Below the pieces are notes generated by a model. That model was not told the DNA's origin, ran no database searches, and saw only the letters and a list, made by a program, of their open reading frames with translations. Positions 1 through 9,914 of a stretch of 64,000 nt of DNA are shown here, one piece after another. This stretch comes from Podospora pseudocomata (Eukaryota > Ascomycota > Sordariomycetes > Sordariales > Podosporaceae). The stretch covers positions 3,596,001 through 3,660,000 of the forward strand of contig NC_085889.1 in assembly GCF_035222375.1 (NCBI RefSeq). Reading direction: 5' to 3'. The stretch's first letter is position 1, and each line of letters starts with the position of its first letter. The translations under genes and the position numbers were made by a program.

Positions 1-3000
1 ATGAGGACGGCTGTTGATGGTGCACGGATCACGGATCACAGTTTTGCAGGATGGGTGTCAAGGACAGCCGGGCGAAGAGAGAGAGTTTCGATTTGATAGT
101 AGTGGTTGATGGGCTCTTATGTTTAAACTCGAGAGAATTTGGAAAAGCCAAGAGACGAGAGTGGAAGAATATAAAAGGAGACAGAGTTTGGCTAGCCAGA
201 GGAAACTAGTGGAAGTCGCGGGTGTTACGAACACCGAGCCAGAGAACTGGAGCCATGCTACTGCTTTGGAGGTGGGAAGTGGCGGTGCCTTTCGGGCGCT
301 TCGCTGTCAACGAAACTCTGTTTGTTTCTTCGATCGATTGTTGAAGCTTCGATCTCCGATCTATGGCTGGTACCTTTTGGGCGCGACGTTAGCGACCGAG
401 GTACCTCTTGGGTGGTCCGCCAACCCCGCTTTTTCTTCTCGTGTACACTGCGTCAACAGGACTGGATGAGCCCCCAACAAAAGCCGGACATGGTCGAGAT
501 GTGGCAGGGTCTCCAAACTCTAGAATAGCAGGCCCTCCGCTCAGGGGAAGACTCCTCGTGTCTGAGGGGACTCGATCCGAGACAGAGCCCGTCTACACCG
601 GCCCCGTCGTACTACGCATCCATCGATGCTTCCAGCATGGTAGCATCAACATGTGACCTGAGCGATCTCCCAACTAAATCACATTCAAGAGTCGATCCCA
701 AAACCTGACAATTGATGAAGATGAACCAGTGGCTCTGTCTACATCCTGCGAGTTGCAGAACAAAAAAACTACGTCAGTTCATCAGATGAATGAACGTAGC
801 ATCGCAGTCTCTCTCGGCCGCCGGTAGCTCTCTCTGATAAATGTTGCCCGGGCAGGTGTTTGCAACCAATTGCTCTTGGCAGACATGGGCGGAAGTTTTC
901 GTCCGGCCATAGGTGAACAACGGCTGGTACCTCACCTGTTAACAGTTGGCGCAACCAATCAAGGCACGGCAGTTGCTGTGAAGTGCCCCTCCATGCCGTT
1001 GGTTTCCTGGATCTGTGACATGCGGTGCCCAGACAGCGAGACAGCCCAGCAAGATTCCTGCCACGCATCAGGCTCCTGGCTCCATCGTTCTCTCAAAAAT
1101 CCACGTGCGACCACAGTGTGAGCGTTTGGGCTAGGATCTGCAATCGTGGCTGGCAGGATGAAGCTTCCAAGAGCTGGGAGCTCATTCGATCAAAGTGAGG
1201 GGAAATTGTTAGCACGACATGCGATTGTCCCGCTTCCATCAAATTCCATCTTCCAAGGGATGGCATTTGGGCTTGGCACGTCAGTGCTTCACTCTGCGCT
1301 AGCCTCTTTGGTCGCCTCTTTCTCTGCCACTAGCTTGACGTCATGATGATGTTTCTTTGGAGCAATCTCTCAAGGCGAACTCCATATTGCGACCACCGGG
1401 CATAGCGCCTGTATCGACCTATTCCCACTCGCCCCATTCGTGACTTGTAGGGGATTTTCCATCCATTGCAAAGCACCAGTTACGCTCTCGCTCTCGCTCT
1501 CGCTCTTGGTTTCCCCTTCCGCTTCCGGTCGCAATTGGCAAGCAGATGTGTGCAGTTGTGCCTGGCGTCGGGCAGGTCTGGCGTGCTGGCCCATGTAGAC
1601 CCGCCTGTCCGGATCCGGGATGGGGTGCTTCATGATTGAATGGAAAATGGCAATTCTTCTCGAGCCCCGCAAACCTCCTCGGACCACCACCCGGCCTTCC
1701 GCTGCTTGTGATTCGTCAATTGTTTCTCGGAATACGTTGGGAGAACGACATGGGATGACGGGAAATATTGTTAGCGACCTTGGCATCCTCGGCCGGCGGA
1801 TGCAAGTGATGCAGGTCTGAATTGATGTCTTAATGATGACCGGCTCTCCACTTGGGGTGATCCCCCTCCCGTCCACGTCTATCAATCAAGATCTGGAGCG
1901 ACGGGGATACGGTGTGTTATCGTTGATCCAGCAAACTCTGACTGCCGTCAAGCCCAGGTGGGATGATCTTGGAAATACGTCACAAAGTCCCATCCGACTG
2001 AAATCGGCGCGGGACATGTTGGACCCAGGCAAATTCCCGATCTTCGGCTGAGGACTGGTTCCGACTTGATTAGCAATGCGCCGCCGCTTTGTCAGAGAAT
2101 TTTCACTTACTTTGGACGATCCCCACATAACAGGTCTGTTCATTTTGTCGCCGATAAAGTCAACCGGCTCTGATATGCTAGCCACTTCCTCACTTCGCCG
2201 CCTGCATGTCCGTCTGTAGCCGAATCTAAGGCCTCTTGGACCCTGTATACCGGTCTAAACTTTGACCTAAGCTTCTGTCATGTTGAACACAAGGGTCTGC
2301 CCCCGTCGAAAGTGCCCGGCAAAGCACGCACAGGTGCACATGCAGAGGGGTTGTCTGTCAACATGAGATGAAATACTAATCAAGTTAAATACATTTGATC
2401 AATTTGAGATGTCTGGAGCAAGTCGACGGCAACTCGATCGTCATCTGCCGGCACTCAGATCAGACAAGCTACCTCTGAGGTATCAGTTCGCAATGGTACT
2501 GCCCATTTCCGAACTGAACAAAGTTGTCCCCCAGATTCTGACTGAGCCAATCCGTCATCAAAGTTTTCTGGACCAAGGTAGAATTCCAGGAAGACATGTG
2601 AATGATTTGGTGGTGTTGCAACGGGTAAGGGAGTCCTGTGACTGAAAATGACAGCAAAAAGGCATGCAAAAAAAAAAGAAAAAGAAAAAAGAAGAAATCA
2701 GAAAACCAGGAATTTAGAAATAGAAACAAAAAGTAACCATAAGTGAGGGACGAAGTACTGATCTCACCGATATGACGTACGATATAAAGCACTTGCTCCC
2801 ATTCAACAAGATAAAACAGAAACGCGAATCGAACGGAGCATGCCCAATCCATGTTATTTTCCTGAAGTTTGAGTGTTGAAAGGAAAATAAAATCGAAAAA
2901 GACTCCAAATGTGGTGCGAAGAAACCGTTGTCAGAGACTATCGTATCGTTAGACGGAAAATGTTGCCATAAACTTGCGAGACGAGCTGAGTTCAGAAATG

Positions 3001-5526
3001 AGCCCAGAGTTTGCTCGGCAGCTCTCTCCCGACGGGACAGTATTCCCACTGCAGCCAGGCCAGGAATCCAGGAAGGTTCTTTCCTCCGGAAAATTTTGAT
3101 TGTCAAGAACCCTGGCTTTCGGGTAGTTCCTTCCTCCAAACACAAATTCGGTCCTTTCAGGAAACCAGCCATCGCGGATACCTAGTATCAGTCGTTCCTT
3201 CCTTCATCCAAAGGCGGGATGGGCCAAAAGCTCGCCAGGGTCAATGAGTCGATCCAATGGCTCCTTCCCAAACGGCGTGACTTTTGATCAAATCAGATCT
3301 TTGAGATATTCATTGACACATTGAGCAATCCTCAGGCCTCAAGCCACGCCCACATGCCCCGGGTTGATGGATCATGATCTTTCCGGGTTTCCAGAAGACA
3401 GCAAGGGCAACACTGCCAGAGTCACTTTCACATAGCGACCATGGCGTTATCCCACCCGAGACGTTTGGTGAGCCCCAATCTTCCAACAGATTAGCATTTC
3501 AAATTCGAGATCTCGGTACGTGGAGGCCATGAGCTGGAATCAGATGTCGCTTTAACACCTAATCAGCTCACGGTCCAAGACCTTGACATCAGAACACTCC
3601 CCTGTTGAATTCGAGGATAAACCTGGGTCATTGACCGCAGATCTTGGACGTCTGTTGCTGCAGGATTAATTCATTAGCTTGGTATGACTCCCACAGAATT
3701 GAGAGCTGTTGGCCGTAGCATACTCACCTGTTTTTGGGGAAAGACCTGAGCTCTTGGACATTCCCCCCGTCATTGAGCTCACAAAAGAGGTCCTCGAAGT
3801 TTAGGCCTTGGTGAAGGAAATGTTGGAAGCGTGTCCAGTAAGGAAAATAACCAACCACAGGGAAGAGGGCTCAGATCTTATACTCTTGAGATTTGAAGCT
3901 TGTTTGTAACCTTTGGCAGGCGCAAAGCCCATTCCACACTCCAACCCCATACAAGATTTGGCTTGTGGCACCAACATGAACTTTAATGGTGTCGTATCCT
4001 GGCTGCGCTTGGTACTTTACTGGCGTTCAGGTTATTCAAAGTTTCTTTTGGAGCGAAGCTCCATAAAGTCACGGGGTAAAATGAACATGAAGCACAAGGA
4101 CGAGAGGCAGGAGGCAGGAGACAGGAGCAAAGCCCCCGACTTCTGTGGGGAAATACAGCCAAGGTATCTTGTGTGCGAGGTGCTGCTCCCGGTGGATATC
4201 AGTCAGGTTGCTACTAGGGCTTCTACCCTATGGGCCACGAGTCACTTGTTGATATAGATAGATTTCTGCTCTCTGGAGCCGATCTTCCAGTGCGGTACAA
4301 TACTATCACTTTTCTCGCAATTCTGCTGGCACGCCTCACATCTTGTAATATGGAAATTTCTTATTTAGATACCAGCCGTCTATTCTTGGCCTCATCAAGG
4401 CCGAAATCATGGTGCAGATGATGAACCAAGTCCAACAACAGCAAGACATGAAAAGAACACTGCTCTTACAGCCAGCAGCTGCCGGCTTCATCACCAGATA
4501 TATGATATTCGCCATGGTATTTTACCATGTGGCTCGAACGGCACCGAAACTTCTAAACCCGTCGAACGTTTGCGGTGGAAACAATACAACTTTCATGGTT
4601 GTGGCGCTTTTTGAACGTTAAACGCCTAGCAATCGATAGGGTAGCACACCCCCCGGCTGGAACCGGCATGACACCTTTGCCGTTGGTGAGCCTTCCATTC
4701 ATCAGCCATCTTCTCCCCGTCAGAGTCTGAGACATTAGCTTTGAGCCTCATGGCAAGGCGGGCGGTCTCTCAACTCCCGCGTCCAATCCCCCACTCAACC
4801 CCATCTAAATCCTGCTGAGCATTTTGTCGGCTCCTCTGGAGCACCCGGATATGACAACATTCTCACACAAATTTCCAAATCTCAGTCAAGGACCGAGATG
4901 CTAGCACAACAAGGCTACATATCTTGGCTTACGAGGCTATCGTCAAACACGAGAGCATCTCCGAACACGAGACCAAAACCTCTAGCGGTTGGCGCCCACA
5001 AAATTGTGTTGAGGCTCCACCTGGCTTCGACTCTATTGTCCGAAACGGTCATGCCGTAGTTGCCTCTATCCCGTGGACATCTGTCCCCGAGTTCGGCAAG
5101 TCCGAAAGGCTCGGTCCCTAAACTTCGGCATGCATGGGACCAAGGGGGTGCTACCGAGCCGTGACAACTAATTAAGCCACCAAAAGTCTATTCAGCTCCG
5201 GGATTCTTGCACAGGCACAAGTGACAACATTGGCAACACGCAGGACGGGGGCCGCCGACCTCGGAAGATAATGAGAAAGTTTTGGTGTGATGGTTGGCGC
5301 AGAACCTTTCGCAAACACTGGTGAGCTCCTCAATAGGTATTCCCCCATGGATACCCAGGGTGGTCAATGAGATGAGCCAAGCCAAGCCGAAGGTAATCTC
5401 ATCTCGGCTTGCCGCCCAGGGCCTCCGCTTGGCTTGAAGCCATCACAGCTTATCTCATCTCACGGGCTTGCAAGCCTTCCGGTAGTTTTGCCCGCCCCGT
5501 ATTTCGGCGTGAGTGCCTACCCGGTT

Positions 5527-5555
5527 GTTGTTCGGTATCCGGGATACCGAACAAC
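5527..5555. repeat. Perfect 14-bp inverted repeat with a one-base centre
   Basis: The left arm GTTGTTCGGTATCC (5527-5540) is followed by a single G at 5541 and then by its exact reverse complement (5542-5555). Symmetry stops at the next base on each side. It contains inverted CGG triplets, as in some Zn2Cys6 regulator sites, and could also form a hairpin. No gene can be tied to it: the tRNA-Lys is about 0.75 kb downstream and the phosphoketolase start 1.8 kb downstream. Function is unknown. Confidence 0.7.
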
Positions 5556-6262
5556 TAAAACTCTGCACGACAAACGACTTATTCCATCCTTTGCATCAGA
5601 CCAGACGTCCGTCCAAGGTACCTTTAGTCACCGCGCACACCGAATTTCTGTTGTCTGTATTGCAACCGCACCCACCTGCCGCCTCAAAAAAAGACCATCA
5701 TCCATGTCACCATCCATCATGCCCGCCCTCGCAGACCCAATCCTCATCATTACGGCCGACCTCCTAGCAGATCGGTGGACCGGCGGCCGAAACACTTCCC
5801 CTGGCATTCCCATCATCTGGAAATTCATCAGTTGCGTCCCGACACCCCTCGCAACCAACCAGCCGCCCATCCACCTGTCCCACCGTTGCGCTGAGGATGA
5901 GGCTTTTCATCACTTGGCCAGATTGCAGACAGGGTATAAGAAACCGAGAAATATTTTGATATTTTGCATTCTGCCACACAGTATGGAGGGTGGTGGTGTT
6001 TCTGTCTTGGTCCTGCAGCGGTGCACTGGTGATCAGCCGGAGATGCAAAACAAAATCAGGGGGAGAAAAGGGGCTGCCACGGCAACGGAGCCCCACCTTA
6101 CCTTTCTATTCAACCCGGATGCAAGAAACCGCATCACATAGCAGCAAAGCAAGCTGTTGCGAAAATGAAAACTTGACTCTCTCTGAAGGGCAAATTCCAA
6201 AAAAAAAAAAAAAAAAAAAAAACGGGAAATGGTGCTGATAACTTGTGCAAAAATAAATAAAT

Positions 6263-6268
6263 AAAAAA
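6263..6268 (-). terminator. RNA polymerase III terminator of the tRNA-Lys gene
   Basis: A run of six T on the minus strand lies 25 bases past the tRNA 3' end. It is the first run of four or more T reached in the direction of transcription, which is the usual polymerase III stop signal. Confidence 0.7.
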
Positions 6269-6293
6269 GTAGCGATCGTGTCGCCGGGAATTG

Positions 6294-6380
6294 AGCCCGA
6301 CGTGGGGGTCGAACCCACAACCTTGAGATTTCGGAGCACTCCTTAAGAGTCTCACGCTCTACCGATTGAGCTAGCCGGGC
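6294..6380 (-). tRNA. tRNA-Lys (anticodon CUU) with a 14-base intron
   Basis: Read on the minus strand, the acceptor arm GCCCGGC (6380-6374) pairs with GTCGGGC at the 3' end with one G-U wobble. The D arm GCTC/GAGC carries the A box, and the T arm holds the B box GGTTCGACCCC. The anticodon stem TGAGA/TCTCA encloses the loop CTCTTA plus A, giving anticodon CTT. A 14-base intron (6330-6343) interrupts the loop directly after position 37, the standard place for nuclear tRNA introns. Spliced length is 73 bases without CCA. The discriminator base is T. The gene stands alone, about 1 kb upstream of the phosphoketolase gene on the opposite strand. Confidence 0.95.
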
Positions 6381-7325
6381 AGGCCAACCAAGTGTTTGAT
6401 GTCTGACTGAGTCAGATCTTGACAAGGTATAGCGAGCGCCAGAAATAGCTGCCATTCAACAAACATTTTGTTCGCAGGTGCTGATTAGCCCAAATGCAAT
6501 GAAATAGTGGTGTGCCTGGCTAATCGAGCAGGGAAGGAAAGTGAGGCGAACAAAAAGACCAGTCAGAGAAGGCCCGATAAGGCATCACATAATTGCATTG
6601 AGGGGCATCACACCCGTTGACTGGGCAAGTAAAAGAGGTAGGTCTTTGTTACTCTGAGACTTAAAAGACCACATCAGGACGGGATAGGAAACTTGGGGTG
6701 CTGTAGATGGGCTGATGAAGCTAATGTTCTAGACCCTGCAGAAATCAGGTGTTCGTCTGTTTGTTGCTGCGCCCCGGTCCCTGCCCCTCCCCGCCGAAAG
6801 GCGCCGGGTTCCAGGTGGGTGGTGGTCATAGCTTTATGGGGCCGCCGGTGGAATTTAGGGGAGAGCTTGGGATGTTTATCTTGACTTCATCTCGGTGAAT
6901 TCACTGATTGGGAGAGGTTGAGGATATGTGAGGGGGTGATTTGGGATGATTGAAGACTTGATGAGATTGCTCTTCGGAGCCATCCGCCGGGACTGACTGT
7001 TTTTCAGCGATAGGAGCTTCGCGGCAGCAGCACCCTTATTCGCCTACAACCATCAGACCACCTTTTTTTTCCTGCCCCGGCGAGATGCTCACCTCGCCAC
7101 CAGCAGCACCACCACTGCGTATACACGAAAAAGAAGATGGCCAGCGTTTGTCTCCCGATACGGAGCGTGCAGAGCCCCTGCCATAGCATTGGCAAGCCTG
7201 GATGGTCCAGATCGTGATCGTTACTCGCTTCAGAATGTAGGTCAATGTATAAAACAGACCGGGTCTGTATCTCGTTGCTGCTATATCCTTCCTTCTTCAA
7301 CTTTCCTAGAAGCTTCAAATCCTAG

Positions 7326-7359
<34 letters not shown>

Positions 7360-7388
7360 AATTTACAACATCAATTTGGTTTGCAATC
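6381..7388 (+). promoter_or_regulatory. Upstream region and leader of the phosphoketolase gene
   Basis: This stretch of about 1 kb has no supported gene. A TATAAAA box lies at 7248-7254, about 135 bases before the ATG, and runs into an inverted repeat (arms ACAGACC and GGTCTGT, 7254-7268). A pyrimidine-rich stretch with TCCTTCCTTC follows, then a CTA trinucleotide tract at 7326-7359 and the start context CAATCATGG. The likely transcription start is near 7280, which would put the CTA tract in the 5' leader. The upstream part (6400-7200) shows no clear motif. Confidence 0.5.
7326..7359 (+). repeat. (CTA)n microsatellite in the probable 5' leader
   Basis: About eleven CTA/TAC units lie between the TATA box and the start codon of the phosphoketolase gene, ending roughly 30 bases before the ATG. 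Confidence 0.9.
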
Positions 7389-9914
7389 ATGGGCGAACAA
7401 CAAAGCACAAGCTCAGAACAACCACCACCACCACCACCACCGCCACAACCCAAGTCCATCAGCCCCTATGGTCCCGCCAGGTCAACCGTCCAGGGCGCTC
7501 CCCTCACAAAAGAGGAGGTTGAGAAATGCAATGACTTCTTCAAGGCGTCACTGTACCTCTCCCTGGGGATGATCTACCTCCGCTCCAACCCGCTCCTCAC
7601 CACCCCCCTCGACAAGTCACACTTCAAGGCCCGCTTGCTGGGCCACTTTGGCTCCGCCCCAGGCCAGATCTTCACCTACATGCACTTCAACCGTCTCATC
7701 AAGAAGTACGACCTTGACGCGATCTTCATTTCCGGCCCAGGCCACGGTGCGCCTGCTGTTTTGTCACAGGCGTACCTCGAGGGGACGTACAGCGAGGTTT
7801 ATCCCGAGTGTTCAGAAGACGAGGAGGGCCTCCGCAAGTTCTTCAAGCAGTTCTCTTTTCCCGGCGGGATTGGATCGCATGCCACGCCAGAAACACCGGG
7901 TAGTCTGCACGAGGGTGGTGAACTGGGGTACAGCATCAGCCATGCGTTCGGCGCCGTGTTTGACAACCCTGATTTGATTGCTGTGACGATGGTGGGGGAT
8001 GGCGAGGCGGAGACCGGGCCGTTGGCGACGAGTTGGCACTCGACCAAGTTCCTCAACCCGATTACCGACGGTGCTGTGCTGCCGATTCTGCACCTGAACG
8101 GGTACAAGATCAACAACCCCACCATTCTCGCTCGGATCAGCCACGATGAGCTGGAGAGCTTATTCAAGGGGTATGGCTACCAGCCTTACTTTGTCGAGGG
8201 CGACGATGTGGAAAGCATGCACCAAGCCATGGCCGCCACGCTCGAGCACTGCGTGCTCGAGATCAGAAAGTTTCAGCAACAGGCGAGGACGACAGGGAAG
8301 GCGTTCAGGCCGATGTGGCCGGTGGTGATTCTGAGAAGTCCAAAGGGTTGGACTGGGCCGAGGAAGATCAATGGCGGGCTGGACTACCTTGAGGGATACT
8401 GGCGCTCGCACCAGGTCCCTTTGACGGATGTGCACAAGAACCCGGAGCAGTTCGCCCTGCTGGAGAGCTGGATGAGGAGCTACGAGCCTGAACGGCTATT
8501 TATCGCCAACGGGGGCAGGATTTCTTCCTCGCTTCGACAGGCGCTCTGTCCCACTGGCAACAGGCGCATGTCGGCCAATCCGGTCGCGAACGGGGGGATG
8601 CTTCAGAAACCGTTGAGGATGCCTGATTTTAGGGATTATGCTTTGGGGGTCGACCACCCGGCCGAGACGCTTTCCGCCTCCATGTCGAACATGGCGCGGT
8701 TCTTGAGGGATATCATCTCGCTCAACCCAAACAACTTTCGGCTCTTTGGCCCTGACGAGACGGAATCCAACAAGCTCGGCACCGTCTATGAAGTGGCCCA
8801 AAAAGTCTGGATGGGGGAGTATTTCCCCGAAGACCTCAACCGGGGCAATCTCGCGACAGAAGGGAGGGTGATGGAGATGTTGTCCGAGCACACGTGTGAG
8901 GGTTGGCTAGAGGGTTACCTCTTGTCTGGGAGACACGGCCTGCTGAATTCCTACGAGCCGTTCATCCACGTCATTGACAGCATGGTCAACCAGCACTGCA
9001 AATGGCTCGAGAAGTCGCTCGAAGTGTCGTGGAGACACCCCATCCCGTCCCTCAACATTCTCCTCACCGCTGTTGTCTGGCGGCAGGACCACAACGGGTT
9101 CACGCATCAGGACCCGGGGTTCTTGGACGTGGTGGCGAACAAGAGCCCGGAGGTGGTGAGGATTTACTTGCCGCCTGATGGGAACTGTTTGCTGTCGGTG
9201 ACGGATCACTGTCTCCGGTCGAGGAACTACGTCAATGTTATTGTGGCCGACAAGCAGCCGCATCTGCAGTTTTTGTCCATGGCTGATGCGATTGTTCATT
9301 GCACCAAGGGGATCGGGATCTGGCCTGGTTTCTCGTCCTGCCCGGCTGGCTCGGCACCGGATGTCGTCATGGCTTCCTGCGGCGACATCTCGACTCAGGA
9401 ATCCCTCGCCGCCATCTCGCTCCTCCTTGACCATTTCCCCGCCCTCAAGATCCGCTGCGTCAACGTCGTCGACCTCTTCAAACTGATCAGCCATGAGGAA
9501 CACCCCCACGGTTTGACCAACGCCGAGTACGAGGCGATTTTCACGGGGGACAAACCGGTGGTGTTCAATTTTCATAGCTATCCTTGGTTGGTCTACCGGC
9601 TGATTCACGGACGGAAGAATGCAGGGGGGGTGGTGGTGAGGGGTTACAAGGAGAAGGGGAACATCGACACGCCGTTGGAGTTGGCGATCAGGAATGGGAC
9701 CGATAGGTTTTCTTTGGCGATGGAGGTTATTGATCGGTTGAGCGAGGCTGGGGGGGTGTTGGAGGGGAGGGGAGGCGAGGCGAGGGAGTTGTTGAGGAAC
9801 GAGCAGGTGAGGTGTCAGATGAGGGCTTTTGAGGAGGGGGTTGATCCGGTGGAGGTGACGGGGTGGGTGTGGCCTAGCGAGAGGCGAGGGCTCTGGAGTG
9901 AGCGGAAGCATTGA
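7389..9914 (+). CDS. xfp: Phosphoketolase (xylulose-5-phosphate/fructose-6-phosphate)
   Basis: A single uninterrupted frame of 841 codons encodes a thiamine-diphosphate-dependent phosphoketolase. The family cleaves xylulose 5-phosphate (often also fructose 6-phosphate) with phosphate to acetyl phosphate plus an aldose phosphate; in fungi it is expected to be cytosolic. Visible hallmarks are SGPGHGAP at about residue 115, the GGIGSHATPETPGSLHEGGE segment at about 158-178 and the cofactor-binding GDGEAETG at 203-210. Length fits the family (about 800 residues) plus a proline-rich N-terminal extension of some 25 residues. The ATG at 7389 is the first in frame after the TATA box and leader. No acetate kinase or phosphotransacetylase lies nearby, so it is not in a pathway cluster here. 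Family assignment is near certain; substrate preference cannot be read from sequence. Confidence 0.97.
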   Translation: MGEQQSTSSEQPPPPPPPPQPKSISPYGPARSTVQGAPLTKEEVEKCNDFFKASLYLSLGMIYLRSNPLLTTPLDKSHFKARLLGHFGSAPGQIFTYMHFNRLIKKYDLDAIFISGPGHGAPAVLSQAYLEGTYSEVYPECSEDEEGLRKFFKQFSFPGGIGSHATPETPGSLHEGGELGYSISHAFGAVFDNPDLIAVTMVGDGEAETGPLATSWHSTKFLNPITDGAVLPILHLNGYKINNPTILARISHDELESLFKGYGYQPYFVEGDDVESMHQAMAATLEHCVLEIRKFQQQARTTGKAFRPMWPVVILRSPKGWTGPRKINGGLDYLEGYWRSHQVPLTDVHKNPEQFALLESWMRSYEPERLFIANGGRISSSLRQALCPTGNRRMSANPVANGGMLQKPLRMPDFRDYALGVDHPAETLSASMSNMARFLRDIISLNPNNFRLFGPDETESNKLGTVYEVAQKVWMGEYFPEDLNRGNLATEGRVMEMLSEHTCEGWLEGYLLSGRHGLLNSYEPFIHVIDSMVNQHCKWLEKSLEVSWRHPIPSLNILLTAVVWRQDHNGFTHQDPGFLDVVANKSPEVVRIYLPPDGNCLLSVTDHCLRSRNYVNVIVADKQPHLQFLSMADAIVHCTKGIGIWPGFSSCPAGSAPDVVMASCGDISTQESLAAISLLLDHFPALKIRCVNVVDLFKLISHEEHPHGLTNAEYEAIFTGDKPVVFNFHSYPWLVYRLIHGRKNAGGVVVRGYKEKGNIDTPLELAIRNGTDRFSLAMEVIDRLSEAGGVLEGRGGEARELLRNEQVRCQMRAFEEGVDPVEVTGWVWPSERRGLWSERKH

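Larger units (their letters stand above)
1..6293. other. Long region without a supported protein gene
   Basis: Both strands carry only short open frames (the longest are 235 codons at 5434-6141 plus and 171 codons at 1370-1885 minus). None has a recognisable domain, a convincing start context or a plausible exon chain. The region holds a perfect inverted repeat at 5527-5555 (listed separately), a short CTCGCT run near 1483-1505, A-rich stretches near 2670-2720 and a 20-base poly(A) at about 6200-6222. It may be promoter and intergenic DNA with relics too decayed to read. Transcript data could change this view. Confidence 0.5.

Noticed and set aside
5434-6141. 235-codon plus-strand frame before the tRNA-Lys gene
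   Set aside because: Crosses the 29-base palindrome and low-complexity DNA with no domain; start context is poor.
8907-9911. 334-codon minus-strand frame inside the phosphoketolase gene
   Set aside because: Antisense shadow with His/Pro-rich composition; the plus strand has a full enzyme.
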